From: Methylobacterium phyllostachyos
GTDB taxonomy: Bacteria > Pseudomonadota > Alphaproteobacteria > Rhizobiales > Beijerinckiaceae
DNA: 64,000 nucleotides
NCBI RefSeq assembly: GCF_900103445.1
Contig: NZ_FNHS01000005.1
Location: 304,744-368,743 of the forward strand
Direction of reading: 5' to 3'
Below the pieces are notes generated by a model, which was not told the DNA's origin, made no database searches, and worked only from the letters and a program-made list of their open reading frames with translations. The translations under genes and the position numbers were made by a program. Numbering within the stretch: position 1 is the first letter of the stretch; the number at the start of each line of letters is the position of its first letter. Positions 10,615-21,046 of this stretch are shown here, in pieces.

Positions 10615-11365
10615 GACTTTGGCTCCTGACGAAGCGCAGCATAGGTCTGAAATTTCCGCAACTCAATAATAAATCTGCGTGGTTGGGCGCTGATCAGCGT
10701 CGGCGAATTTTTGCCGATGGATGTGACAGTTCTGAATGCTAATGGAGTCGGTAGTAGAACTTCTGCGCGGTATTTCTGCCCTGAGCGGCGGTAAGAATTA
10801 CGGGTGGACAAACTGTTCCGGACGCCCGAGTTGGGCGGAGGCTCCCGGTGCGGCCATGAGGCACGACGGTGACGCCGCCACCGCCAAGGTCCCGCCCGCC
10901 TTCATCTCCGCCGCCGTGTGCAGATCCAGGCTGCCTGCCCGCGGGCATCTACGCCGGTATGCCGGTGTTCACCCCCGGCCAGGAACTGCCAATCGGACGC
11001 GGCGGCCGCGTGCGCGCTGGCGACCCTGCCGGCCTTCTGGGGACCGGGTCTGCTGTCGGGATGCCGTTCCCCGTCAAGGCCCCCCGGGATGGATCCGCCC
11101 CCTGGCCTGCGCGGGGGGGGGGGGCGGCCCCGGCCCAGGCGTCACGCCTCGGCTTCGATCCCTGCCGCTCCGCGTCGATGCAAGCCACAAGACACGGCTT
11201 GGACCGCCGTAAGCGTCTGCCGTGCGGGAGAGGGGCGCGGGGTGCGCAACGGATCCGGCCGCGTCGCGATTCCGCCCGGACGCGTCCGCTGCGGTTCCCC
11301 GAAGGCGGCCTCTGAACCGGCGCTTGAGAACAGTCCCGATGCTGTAGGCCCGGTTTTGCGAAGGC
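10615..11365. other. Gene-free stretch between chemoreceptor leader and a small gene
   Basis: About 750 bases without a convincing gene. The first 130 bases are A+T rich and probably carry the promoter of the chemoreceptor starting at 10614. The remainder is G+C rich with short frames on both strands that lack ribosome-binding sites and recognisable motifs. A run of twelve G lies near 11113-11124. I see no terminator or known RNA. Confidence 0.5.
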
Positions 11366-11635
11366 TTACCGGCCCGGCAGGATCGGGTCGCCGCGCATGA
11401 GGGCGTGGAGCCGCTCGGTGTCGAACCCGTTCGGGATGCTGGGCGCGGCCGGCTTCGGCGCCGGCGCGGCTTTCATCGGCGCCGGAATCGATCCGGTTGC
11501 GGAGGGCTCCGCCTGGGCGGCGCGGACCACCGGGGTGGGCGCCAGATGGGCGAGCCGGTCGGCACTGACGAACACCACCGTCGCCGTGGAGGCGAGGACG
11601 AGGGCGGCGCCGAGGAGAGAACGCAGGATACGCAC
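11366..11635 (-). CDS. Small exported or membrane-anchored hypothetical protein
   Basis: 89 residues from a GTG start. The N-terminus LRSLLGAALVLASTATVVFV is a hydrophobic signal or anchor segment. A short Ala/Pro-rich linker (PAPMKAAPAPKPAAPS) follows, then a polar end with NGFDTERLHALMRGD. I do not recognise a family. Low-complexity proline/alanine linkers like this are common in periplasmic proteins of this group. The ribosome-binding site is weak, so the call rests on the plausible signal plus linker layout. It is divergent from the Rmf-like gene at 11738. Confidence 0.5.
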   Translation of the reverse strand: MRILRSLLGAALVLASTATVVFVSADRLAHLAPTPVVRAAQAEPSATGSIPAPMKAAPAPKPAAPSIPNGFDTERLHALMRGDPILPGR

Positions 11636-11737
11636 GCGACGACCCGGGACGCGACTTGAGACGGCAACAGATTTACGACGCGGCCGTTAACGAAGCCCCA
11701 CCCCAAGGCTTCAACCCCAAATCTTCGGGAGGCGATA

Positions 11738-11911
11738 TTGACCAACGTCCAGGCCACCGCGAGCGACAGCCCGTTCATCCAGGGCCGCAATGCCCGCCTC
11801 TACGGCAAGCCCGTGACCGCGTGTCCCTATCCGGAGGGCTCCGAGGAACGCGCCGCCTGGATGGAGGCGTATGAGGAAGCCGTGAATTCGGATCCGCCCG
11901 AGAAGCCGTGA
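11738..11911 (+). CDS. Rmf/CrpP-family small protein
   Basis: 57 residues from a TTG start, with GGGAGG five bases upstream deciding the start. The core reads FIQGRNARLYGKPVTACPYP and then an ERAAWMEAYEEAV helix. This matches the ribosome modulation factor pattern: a G-x-x-A-x-x-x-G stretch, an invariant Cys-Pro-Tyr (residues 29-31 here), and a Trp (41) about ten residues later in a helix. In gammaproteobacteria RMF pairs 70S ribosomes into inactive dimers. In alphaproteobacteria related small proteins are annotated Rmf/CrpP family and their function is mostly untested. It stands alone, 108 bases before metC. The family match is by pattern recognition; function is inferred. Confidence 0.75.
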   Translation: MTNVQATASDSPFIQGRNARLYGKPVTACPYPEGSEERAAWMEAYEEAVNSDPPEKP

Positions 11912-12019
11912 TCCCGGGGAAACGAAGGCGTCCGGGGCTTTGGGACTGGAGGCTTCGCTTGACCTTGCCGGGCGGGCGGCGCTTCGTGCGGTGCAGCGCA
12001 GCCCGGTCCCCGAGTTCCG

Positions 12020-13210
12020 ATGTCCCTGAAGCCCTCGCCCGAGTCCGAAAAGAGTTTCGCCCCCGCGACACGCCTTGTCCATGCGGGCCGCGACCCGGGC
12101 GCGCAGCACGGCTTCGTCAACACGCCGATCTATCGCGGCTCCACGGTCCTCTACCCGACCTACGACGCCATCAAGCACCGGCGCGGGCGCTACAATTACG
12201 GCACCTCGGCGACGCCCACCATGGACGCGCTCACCGAGGCCTGGACCGAACTCGCGGGCGCCGCCGGCACGGTGGTGACGCCCTCCGGTCTGGCGGCACT
12301 CACCGTCGCGCTGATGGCCGCGGTCTCGGCGGGGGATCACCTCCTCGTCACCGATTCCGCCTACCGGCCGACCCGCCAGTTCTGCGACGGCGTGCTGGCC
12401 CGGTTCGGCGTGGAGGTCACCTATTACGATCCCACCATCGGGGCTGGCATCGCCGCGCTGATGCGGCCGAACACGAAGGCCGTTCTGGTCGAGGCGCCCG
12501 GCTCGCAGAGCTTCGAGATGCAGGACATCCCGGCCATCGCCGCGGAGGCGCATGCCCGCGACGCCTGCGTGATCATGGACAACACCTGGGCGACGCCGCT
12601 GCTGTTCCCACCGCACGAGCGCGGCGTCGACATCGCGGTCGAGGCCGGGACCAAGTATCTCAGCGGCGGCTCGGACCTGCTGATCGGCCTGACCTCGGCC
12701 AACGCCCGCTACTACCCGGCCGTGCGGCGCACCTTCGACCATTTCGCCATGTGCGCGGGTGCGGAGGACATCTTCCTGGCACTGCGCGGCATGCGCACCA
12801 TGAACCTGCGCCTGCGCGAGCATGGCCGCGCCGGGCTGGAGATGGCCCGGTGGTTCCAGGCCCGGCCCGAGGTGCTGCGGGTGCTCCATCCCGGTCTGCC
12901 GGAGGATCCCGGCCACGCCATCTGGAAGCGCGACTTCTCCGGCGCCTCCGGGCTGTTCGGGGTGATCCTGAAGCCGGTGCCGGAGGCAGCGGTCGCCGCC
13001 ATGCTGGACGGGCTGCAGCTGTTCGGAATAGGCTTCTCCTGGGGCGGCTTCGAGAGCCTCGTGATCCCGTTCGATTGCGCCGGCTACCGCACCGCCACGC
13101 AATGGGCGCCGGGCGGCCCGGCCCTGCGCTTCCATATCGGGCTGGAGGACGTCGAAGACCTCAAGGCCGACCTCGACGCCGGCTTCGCGCGCCTGCGGGC
13201 CGCTACGTGA
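12020..13210 (+). CDS. metC: Cystathionine beta-lyase
   Basis: 396 residues of the Cys/Met-metabolism PLP-dependent family. The N-terminal RYNYGTSATPTMDAL, the PLP-contact Asp in VIMDNTW (about 187) and the Schiff-base Lys212 in EAGTKYLSGGSD are all present. The C-terminus carries FSWGGFESLV, the usual lyase signature. The enzyme cleaves cystathionine to homocysteine, pyruvate and ammonia in methionine synthesis. The last bases overlap the next gene (GTGA at 13207-13210), so the two are translationally coupled. Cystathionine gamma-synthase or related lyase activity cannot be excluded, but the sequence is MetC-like throughout. Confidence 0.9.
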   Translation: MSLKPSPESEKSFAPATRLVHAGRDPGAQHGFVNTPIYRGSTVLYPTYDAIKHRRGRYNYGTSATPTMDALTEAWTELAGAAGTVVTPSGLAALTVALMAAVSAGDHLLVTDSAYRPTRQFCDGVLARFGVEVTYYDPTIGAGIAALMRPNTKAVLVEAPGSQSFEMQDIPAIAAEAHARDACVIMDNTWATPLLFPPHERGVDIAVEAGTKYLSGGSDLLIGLTSANARYYPAVRRTFDHFAMCAGAEDIFLALRGMRTMNLRLREHGRAGLEMARWFQARPEVLRVLHPGLPEDPGHAIWKRDFSGASGLFGVILKPVPEAAVAAMLDGLQLFGIGFSWGGFESLVIPFDCAGYRTATQWAPGGPALRFHIGLEDVEDLKADLDAGFARLRAAT

Positions 13211-14640
13211 ACGCGCCGACCCGGCGCCGCCTGATCCAGGGCGCCGGCGCCCTCGGAGTCGCGAAGGCCCTGCCGGCCCTGGCCGGGGAAGCCAACGTGA
13301 CCGGGCGGCTCGCCCGCTACATGGCATCCGCCCGGGAACAGGCTCTCCCGCCGGAGGTGCTGATCGCCTGCAAGCACCGGATCCTCGACACCTTCGCCGC
13401 CATGGTGTCGGGCGCCCGTATGCAGCCCGGCGCGATGGCGCTGACTTACGTCAAAGGTCTCGGCGGCACCGAGCAGGCGGGGGTCGTCGCCTCCGGCTTC
13501 CGGACCACGACGGTCAACGCCGCCCTCGCCAACGCCATGTGCGCCCATGCCGACGAGACCGACGATTTCGAGCCGGTGACCAAGGCCCATCCCGGCTGTG
13601 CCACCGTGCCGGCCGCCCTGGCGCTCGCCGAGCTGCACGGCAATTCCGGACCCGAATTCGTCCGCGCTGTGGCGTTGGGCTACGACCTCTGCTGCCGGCT
13701 GCTGCTGGCGCTCGGGCCCGATCAGGTGCGCGGCACGCACCGGAGCGCGGAGGGGACCAGCTCGACCTTCGGGGCGCTGGGCGCTGCCGCGTCGCTCGCC
13801 CGCCTCGACGAGCGCGGCATGCGCTTCGCGCTGTCCTACGCGGCCCAGCAGGTCTCCGGCCTGTGGAGCTGGGTGCGCGATCACGACCATGTCGAGAAGG
13901 CCTTCGACTTCGCCGGCATGGGCGCGCGCAACGGTGTCACGGCGGTCGGCATGGTCGAGGCCGGGCTGACGGGCGTGGCCGACGTGCTCGACGGACGCCA
14001 CAACCTGCTGAACGCCCTCTCGACCGCACCGAAGCCGGACGCGATGCTGGACGGGCTGGGCAGCCGCTTCTTCGTCACCGAGACGGCGATCAAGACCTAC
14101 TCGGTCGGCTACCCGATCCAGTCGCCGCTCGACGCGACGCTGAGCTTGCGCCGGCAATACGGCCTGACGCCGGAGACTGTGCGCCACATCCTGGTGAAGG
14201 TGCCGACCGACGCGGTGGGCATCGTCGGGTCGAGCGCCATGCCGGATGTCAGCTGCCAGCACCTCGTGGCGTTGGCGCTGGTGAAGGGCGCGGTCTCCTT
14301 CGCCGACAGCCACGATGCCGGCCTGATGCACGATCCCGTGATCGCGGCGGAACGCGCCAAGGTCGAGCTCGCGGGGGATCCGGCCCTGATGGACCCGGCT
14401 GCCCCGCGTGGTGCGATCGTGACGATCACGCTGGCGGATGGCCGGATCGTCGAGCACCACACCCGGCACCCGCCTGGCACGAAGGAGAACCCGCTGAACA
14501 CGGAGGCGGTCAACGCCAAGGCGTGGGACCTGATGGCGCCGGTTCTCGGGCCGGACAAGGCCGATCGGCTGATCGCGCGGGTCAACGCGCTGGAAGGGGT
14601 GGCCGACATGCGGGAGCTGCGGGAGCTGCTGGTCGCTTGA
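13207..14640 (+). CDS. MmgE/PrpD family protein with a Tat-type signal
   Basis: 477 residues from a GTG that overlaps the metC stop by four bases. The family pattern is clear: HRILDTFAAMVSGA, NAALANAMCAHADETDD, the central GTHRSAEGTSSTFGALGAAA, and TYSVGYPIQSPLDA towards the end. Relatives include 2-methylcitrate dehydratase and cis-aconitate decarboxylase. The N-terminus has twin arginines followed by a weakly hydrophobic stretch (RRRLIQGAGALGVAKALPA) and then LAGEAN, which looks like a Tat signal with cleavage after an Ala. Most characterised members are cytosolic, so export would be unusual. The substrate cannot be inferred. Confidence 0.85.
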   Translation: MNAPTRRRLIQGAGALGVAKALPALAGEANVTGRLARYMASAREQALPPEVLIACKHRILDTFAAMVSGARMQPGAMALTYVKGLGGTEQAGVVASGFRTTTVNAALANAMCAHADETDDFEPVTKAHPGCATVPAALALAELHGNSGPEFVRAVALGYDLCCRLLLALGPDQVRGTHRSAEGTSSTFGALGAAASLARLDERGMRFALSYAAQQVSGLWSWVRDHDHVEKAFDFAGMGARNGVTAVGMVEAGLTGVADVLDGRHNLLNALSTAPKPDAMLDGLGSRFFVTETAIKTYSVGYPIQSPLDATLSLRRQYGLTPETVRHILVKVPTDAVGIVGSSAMPDVSCQHLVALALVKGAVSFADSHDAGLMHDPVIAAERAKVELAGDPALMDPAAPRGAIVTITLADGRIVEHHTRHPPGTKENPLNTEAVNAKAWDLMAPVLGPDKADRLIARVNALEGVADMRELRELLVA

Positions 14641-14900
14641 ATGTGCCGCCGCTGCGTGGCGCGTCTCGCGCTGGGTCCGGATCAGGTTGCGCTGCGCTGC
14701 ACCGGTCCGCGAGAAGGGGTGGTGCCGCCAAGACTCCCCCTGTCCCGGCGGCATGGAGCGCCAGCGGAATGCGACCTCGCCTCCAACACACAGACAAGAC
14801 GTGACAGCGGTACCGAATGCTCCGCCCGATACGGATATCCGCACCCCTGAGCCCCCGGTGCATTTGACCTTCCCGCGCGATCCTGATTGACCGGCCCGGC

Positions 14901-16634
14901 ATGACCACGAGCCTTTCCGCCGGCGGCACTGCGCGCCTCGCACCCGCCGACCGGATCGGCCGCGGGCTCGATGCGCTGAGCGTGACCCATGCCCGCGCCG
15001 TCGCCGCCCTGCTGGCGCTCTGCCTGGTCCTGTTCCTGCCGGGCCAGATCTCGCTGCAGCCGATGGACCGGGATGAGCCGCGCTTCGCTCAGGCCTCGAA
15101 GCAGATGCTGGAGACCGGCGACCTTGTGAACATCCGCTTCCAGGACGAGGCGCGCAACAAGAAGCCGGTGGGGATTTACTGGGCCCAGGCGGCCGCGGTG
15201 GCGGCCGGGGAAGCGCTCGGCGTGCCGGACGCCCGCACGCAGATCGCCCTCTACCGCATCCCCTCGCTGATTGGCGCCGCCGCCTCGGTGTTGCTCGCCT
15301 ACTGGGCGGCGCTCGCCTTCCTCCCGCGCCGCGGGGCGCTGCTCGCCGCCGCCCTCTACGGCGCCTGTCTGATGCTCAACGCCGAGGCGCACCTCGCCAA
15401 GACCGACGCGTTCCTGGCGGCCTGCGCCACCGCGAGCCTCGCGGCGCTCGCCCGAACGTGGCTCGCCGCGCGCGCGGGCCGAACCCCTGCAGGACCGATC
15501 TTCGCGGCCTTCTGGCTCGGAATGGCTCTGGGCATCCTCGTGAAGGGGCCGATGGTCCCGCTCTTCGTCGCCCTGCCGGCGCTCGGATTGTCGGTCGTGG
15601 CGCGCTCCGGGCGCTGGCTGCTGCCCCTGCGGCCGCTGCCGGGCCTCGCCCTGACCCTCCTGCTGGTCGCCCCCTGGTTCGCCGCCATCGCCTGGAAGAG
15701 CGGGGGCGCCTTCTACGCCGAGGCGATCGGGCACGACATGCTCGGCAAGGTCGGCGGCGCGGCCGAGCGGCACTGGGGACCGCCGGGGGCTTACACGCTC
15801 GCGTTCTTCGCGACCTTCTGGCCCGGCGCCGCCTTCGCGGCCATGAGCCTGCCCTTCGCGTGGCGGGCGCGGCGCGAACCCGCCATCGCGTTCCTGATCG
15901 CCGCGGATCTGCCGGCCTGGCTGATCTTCGAGGCGGTACCGACCAAGCTGCCCCACTACGTCCTGCCGCTGATGCCGTGGCTCGCGATCCTCACCGTGCT
16001 GGCTTTGTCGCGGGGGGCGCTGGATCCGCGGCTGCGCGGCGCCCGCCTGACCGCGCTGCTGGTGCCGGCGATTCCCGTGGCGCTGACCCTTGGCCTGTGC
16101 GTCGTCGGCTGGCGCCTCGATAGCCACACGATCCCTTGGCCGGCCCTGCCGCTGCTCGCGGCCGCCTGCGCGGTGGCCGGCCTTGCGTGGCTGACCTTCG
16201 CCCGAGGGCCTGTGGAGGGATCGGCCGAGCGTGCCCTCGTGCTCGGCGTGCTGGCCTCGTGCCTCCTCGGACCGGCGGTGCTGGGCGTGGCGCAGCGCTC
16301 GCTGCCGGCCCTCAAGGTCTCCCCGCGGCTCGCCGCCCTGCGCGACCGGATGCCCTGCGCGGACCCCGCGGTGGCAAGCCTCGGCTATCGCGAGCCGAGC
16401 CTCGTGTTCCTGATCGGCACCGGGCTCGCCCTGCCGCCGGACGGTCCGGCGGCGCGGGAGTTCCTGGAGGCTGGCGGCTGCCGGCTGCTCTTCGTCGAAG
16501 CCCGGGACCGCGACGACTTCAACGCCGCTTGGCCGGTGGGGCACGGGGCGCCGGCCCCGATGGCCGAGGTCGAGGGCTTCAACCTCAACACCGGCCGGCG
16601 GGTCTTTGTGACGGCCTACGGGGTGACTCCATGA
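14901..16634 (+). CDS. ArnT/PMT-like lipid-linked sugar transferase (GT39/GT83 type)
   Basis: 577 residues with many membrane segments. The first periplasmic loop carries the acidic motif MDRDEPRFAQASKQML, which in ArnT and protein mannosyltransferases forms part of the catalytic site. The following RFQDEARNKKPVGIYW is also characteristic. Such enzymes move a sugar from a polyprenyl-phosphate donor to lipid A, a lipid or a protein in the periplasm. The next gene overlaps by four bases and encodes a GT2 enzyme of the type that makes polyprenyl-phosphate sugars, which fits a donor-then-transferase pathway. The acceptor is unknown. About 260 bases upstream (14641-14900) hold no gene that I can support. 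Confidence 0.82.
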   Translation: MTTSLSAGGTARLAPADRIGRGLDALSVTHARAVAALLALCLVLFLPGQISLQPMDRDEPRFAQASKQMLETGDLVNIRFQDEARNKKPVGIYWAQAAAVAAGEALGVPDARTQIALYRIPSLIGAAASVLLAYWAALAFLPRRGALLAAALYGACLMLNAEAHLAKTDAFLAACATASLAALARTWLAARAGRTPAGPIFAAFWLGMALGILVKGPMVPLFVALPALGLSVVARSGRWLLPLRPLPGLALTLLLVAPWFAAIAWKSGGAFYAEAIGHDMLGKVGGAAERHWGPPGAYTLAFFATFWPGAAFAAMSLPFAWRARREPAIAFLIAADLPAWLIFEAVPTKLPHYVLPLMPWLAILTVLALSRGALDPRLRGARLTALLVPAIPVALTLGLCVVGWRLDSHTIPWPALPLLAAACAVAGLAWLTFARGPVEGSAERALVLGVLASCLLGPAVLGVAQRSLPALKVSPRLAALRDRMPCADPAVASLGYREPSLVFLIGTGLALPPDGPAAREFLEAGGCRLLFVEARDRDDFNAAWPVGHGAPAPMAEVEGFNLNTGRRVFVTAYGVTP

Positions 16635-17398
16635 CCGAGGCCCCCCGTCTCAGCGTCGTCGTGCCGATGCGCAACGAGGCCGGCAACGTCGCGCCCCTGG
16701 TAGCCGAGATCGAGGCCGCCTGCGCGGGCCTCGCCTTCGAGCTGATCTGCGTCGATGACGGCTCCACCGACGCCACCCCGGCGGCGCTGGCGGCGGCGCG
16801 GGCGGGACGGCCCTGGCTCCGGGTGCTGCGCCATGCAACCGGTGGCGGCCAGTCCGCCGCTGTGCGCAGCGGCGTCCTGGCGGCCCGGGGCGAGACCGTC
16901 GCGACCCTCGACGGCGACGGCCAGAACGATCCGGCCTTCATCCCGGTCCTGCTCGCCGCCCTTGATGAGGCCGGCCCCGGGGCCGGGCTCGCCCAGGGCC
17001 AGCGGCGCGGGCGCAAGGACGGGCCGTTCAAGATGCTCCAGTCGCGGATCGCCAACGGCGTGCGCGGGCGGATCCTCAAGGATTCCACCCGCGACACCGG
17101 CTGCGGCCTCAAGGTGTTCCGGCGCGCCGTCTATCTCCGGCTGCCCTATTTCGATGCCCTGCACCGGTTCATGCCGGCGCTCGTGGCGCGGGAGGGTTTT
17201 GCCGTGGTCCATCGCGACGTGATCGACCGGCCGCGGCTGACCGGCGTTTCGAATTACGGGCTGTTCGACCGCCTCTGGGTCGGGCTCCTCGACCTCGCGG
17301 GCGTCTGGTGGCTGATCCGGCGCAAGCGCTCCGATCCGCGCCCGGAAGAGATCGCCGCGCCGGCCGGCCCGCCGGCAGACCAGGACGTCGGATGCTGA
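16631..17398 (+). CDS. Glycosyltransferase family 2 (polyprenyl-phosphate sugar synthase type)
   Basis: 255 residues. The GT-A fold motifs are seen as LSVVVPMRNEAGNVAPLV, CVDDGSTDATPAAL and the metal-site TLDGDGQNDPAFIP. RDTGCGLKVFRR and a single hydrophobic stretch near the C-terminus (LWVGLLDLAGVWWLI) follow, as in dolichyl/undecaprenyl-phosphate sugar transferases such as ArnC and DPM1. It likely builds a polyprenyl-phosphate sugar for the preceding ArnT-like enzyme. It overlaps both neighbours: ATGA with the gene before and a seven-base overlap with the gene after. In Rhizobium a comparable GT2 (RgtE) makes the lipid-linked galacturonate donor; homology to that specific enzyme was not tested. 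Confidence 0.85.
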   Translation: MTEAPRLSVVVPMRNEAGNVAPLVAEIEAACAGLAFELICVDDGSTDATPAALAAARAGRPWLRVLRHATGGGQSAAVRSGVLAARGETVATLDGDGQNDPAFIPVLLAALDEAGPGAGLAQGQRRGRKDGPFKMLQSRIANGVRGRILKDSTRDTGCGLKVFRRAVYLRLPYFDALHRFMPALVAREGFAVVHRDVIDRPRLTGVSNYGLFDRLWVGLLDLAGVWWLIRRKRSDPRPEEIAAPAGPPADQDVGC

Positions 17399-17724
17399 TC
17401 CAGCTCGCCCACGACCTGCCCGACTACTTCTACGACGTGTTCGTCACCCGGATGGATTTCTGGCTGGTGTTCGGCATCGTCGCTCAGGTGGTGTTCGGCT
17501 CCCGCTTCATCCTGCAATGGATCGCCAGCGAGCGGGCGGGGCGCAGCGTGATGCCGCTGTCCTTCTGGTTCCTCTCGATCCTCGGCGGTCTGATGACCCT
17601 GGTCTACGGCTTCGTGCGGCGCGAGCCGGTGATCATCATCGGCCAGGGCCTGTCGACCGGCATCTACCTGCGCAACCTCGCGCTGATCTTCCGCGAGCGG
17701 CGCCGCAGGCGGAGCGGGGCATGA
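17392..17724 (+). CDS. LAB_N (lipid A biosynthesis N-terminal domain) membrane protein
   Basis: 110 residues with three likely membrane segments. FWLVFGIVAQVVFGSRFILQ followed by WIASERAGRSVMPLSFWF and GIYLRNLALIFRER is the signature of the LAB_N domain, found alone or fused to lipid A enzymes. Stand-alone copies usually lie next to GT2 and ArnT-like genes, as here, and are thought to assist transfer or flipping of polyprenyl-linked sugars. The mechanism is not established. The start overlaps the GT2 gene and the stop overlaps the next start (ATGA), placing it firmly in one translationally coupled operon. Confidence 0.85.
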   Translation: MLIQLAHDLPDYFYDVFVTRMDFWLVFGIVAQVVFGSRFILQWIASERAGRSVMPLSFWFLSILGGLMTLVYGFVRREPVIIIGQGLSTGIYLRNLALIFRERRRRRSGA

Positions 17725-18323
17725 CCCGCGCGCCGCTGCCGGCCTTCTACGACGACCTCGACGCCACCTTCGCCGAAGCGTGGCGGCTCCTGGCAGAGGG
17801 CGCTGCGCTGGGGAGGAGCGGGTTCCATCTGCCGGCCCTGGCGACGCTGAATGCGGACGGCGTGCCGCGGCTGCGCATCGTGGTGCTGCGCGAAGCCGAT
17901 CCTGAAGCCGGCACCCTCCGGTTCCACTGCGACTGCCGCTCCGGCAAGGCCGCCGAGATCGCCGCGAACCCGGCCTGTGCGCTCGCCGCCTACGACGCGG
18001 CGGCCAAGATCCAGATCCGCGTCGAGGGCCAGGCAACGCTGCACACCGAGGACGCCGTGGCCGAGGCCGCCTGGGCCGGATCCCGGGCGATGAGCTGCGT
18101 CTGCTACGGCGCCGAGCCTGCACCGGGAACCGCGTTGCTCGAAGGCGGCGCCTACCGGCTGCCGGACGAGAATGCGGCCCCATCGCTCGGTCGGCCGCAT
18201 TTCACCGCCGTGGTGGTTCGGGCCGAGCGGCTCGACGTTCTCTATCTCGATCGACGCGGCCACCGTCGGGCGGCTTGGCACAGGTCTGCGACCGGCTGGC
18301 GCGGGGAATGGCTCGCGCCCTGA
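17721..18323 (+). CDS. Pyridoxamine 5'-phosphate oxidase-like flavin-binding protein
   Basis: 200 residues. The split-barrel FMN-binding fold is suggested by HLPALATLNADGVPRLRIVV, LRFHCDCRSGKAAEIAANP and QIRVEGQATLHT, in the order seen in PdxH-like proteins. The C-terminal signature that defines true PdxH (an R-L-x-P ending) is replaced by WRGEWLAP, so I call only the superfamily. It is translationally coupled to the LAB_N gene by ATGA although its function seems unrelated to glycosylation. It converges on ntrC, whose stop lies 66 bases downstream. Confidence 0.75.
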   Translation: MTRAPLPAFYDDLDATFAEAWRLLAEGAALGRSGFHLPALATLNADGVPRLRIVVLREADPEAGTLRFHCDCRSGKAAEIAANPACALAAYDAAAKIQIRVEGQATLHTEDAVAEAAWAGSRAMSCVCYGAEPAPGTALLEGGAYRLPDENAAPSLGRPHFTAVVVRAERLDVLYLDRRGHRRAAWHRSATGWRGEWLAP

Positions 18324-18389
18324 CCGTATCGCGCGGTCGCGCGGGCGCAGCAAACCGGGCGCCCGGCTGGTTCGACCGGCCTTCCCGAC

Positions 18390-19856
<1,467 letters not shown>

Positions 19857-19903
19857 GACTCTCTACTCAGACCTCCGACGGGGGCCGGATGGGAAAAACC
19901 ATA

Positions 19904-21046
19904 TTACGGATCGACCGCCGATTCGCGCCCGTCCCGGGCGCTCGACATCGGCAGGAGGATGCGGAACGTCGTGCGGCGGGGGGCGGGATCGCACTCGACG
20001 ATCCCTCCGTGATCGCCGACGATCTTGGCCACCAATGCAAGACCGAGGCCGGAGCCCTGTGCCTTCGTGGTCACGAACGGATCGAACAGGTCCTGCAGCA
20101 GCTCGGCCGAGATGCCGGGGCCGTTGTCGCGCACCGCCACCTCGATCGGCAGGCTGACCCGCTCGCGCGAGCCCGGCACCTGCAGACGCAGGCCGGTGCG
20201 GAAGGCGGTCGACAGGGTGATCTCGCCCTCGACCGCGTCGGGGCCGATCGCCTCGGCGGCGTTCTTCACGAGGTTCAGGATCACCTGGATCAGCTGGTCG
20301 CGGCTGCCCAAAACCGGCGGCAGGGACGGATCGTAGGTCTCGACGAAGCGGATGTGCCGCGCGAAACCCGATTGCGCCGAGCGCTTCACCTGATCGAGCA
20401 CCCCGTGGACGTTGACGGCGCCGCGATCGGCCGGGCGCTCGTCGCCGAACAGCTCCATCCGCTCGACGATGCGCACGATCCGGTCGGATTCGTCGCAGAT
20501 CAGGCGGGTGAGCATCCGGTCCTCCTCGGCGCCGGTGCTCTCGAGGAGTTGCGCGGCGCCGCGGATGCCCGCGAGGGGGTTCTTGATCTCGTGGGCCAGC
20601 ATCGCACCGAGTGCCACCATCGAGCGGGCGGCACCGCGATGGGTGAGCTGGCGGTTCATCTTGTCGGCGATGGTGCGCTCCTGCAGCATCATCACCACGG
20701 CATCGCCGTCGTCGCCGAGGGGCGTCGCGAACACGTCGACGCTGCGCTCCAGCCCGAGGCGCGGCTGGGTCAGCTCCACCCGGTACTCGCTGACGCTGGC
20801 CCGGCGCCGCCGCACCTCGGCCACCAGGGCGATGATCGGCGAGGCGAACGGGATGATGTCGCGCAGCCGGCGGCGCTGCATCAACCGAGCGGAATAGTCG
20901 AAGAACGCCTCCGCGGCGTGGTTGCAGTGGAGGATCTGCTCGTCGCCGCCGATGGTGAGCACCGGCAGCGGCAGCGCGTTGAGCACTGCCTCGGCGGCGG
21001 TATCGCGCCTTGTGCCGGGGTCCTGGGGGGGAAGTTCGTCGCTCAC
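19904..21046 (-). CDS. ntrB: Nitrogen regulation sensor kinase NtrB
   Basis: 380 residues from a GTG that overlaps the dusB stop by four bases. A PAS domain ([21 protein letters not shown] onwards) occupies about residues 15-125. The phosphoacceptor His lies in [20 protein letters not shown], the N box in [13 protein letters not shown]1 in RDNGPGI and G2 in [12 protein letters not shown]. There is no membrane segment, as expected for this cytosolic kinase, which is controlled by PII proteins and phosphorylates NtrC. A longer open frame runs into dusB but is not the gene. Confidence 0.94.
   Translation of the reverse strand: MSDELPPQDPGTRRDTAAEAVLNALPLPVLTIGGDEQILHCNHAAEAFFDYSARLMQRRRLRDIIPFASPIIALVAEVRRRRASVSEYRVELTQPRLGLERSVDVFATPLGDDGDAVVMMLQERTIADKMNRQLTHRGAARSMVALGAMLAHEIKNPLAGIRGAAQLLESTGAEEDRMLTRLICDESDRIVRIVERMELFGDERPADRGAVNVHGVLDQVKRSAQSGFARHIRFVETYDPSLPPVLGSRDQLIQVILNLVKNAAEAIGPDAVEGEITLSTAFRTGLRLQVPGSRERVSLPIEVAVRDNGPGISAELLQDLFDPFVTTKAQGSGLGLALVAKIVGDHGGIVECDPAPRRTTFRILLPMSSARDGRESAVDP

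Noticed and set aside
10611..10811. 66-codon frame in the A+T-rich leader of the chemoreceptor
   Set aside because: No ribosome-binding site or motif, and it lies where the chemoreceptor promoter is expected.
11113..11124. Poly-G run as a functional element
   Set aside because: A simple homopolymer with no partner structure; possibly prone to sequencing error but not a feature by itself.
10736..11315. Overlapping plus-strand frames of 148-160 codons
   Set aside because: Pro/Arg/Gly-rich translations with no motif, all interrupted by a G homopolymer; several frames are open at once, as expected by chance at this GC.
11908..13206. Upstream extension of the MmgE/PrpD frame through metC
   Set aside because: The frame is open by chance inside metC. 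The GTG at 13207 gives a family-length protein with a signal peptide, and metC is certain in another frame.
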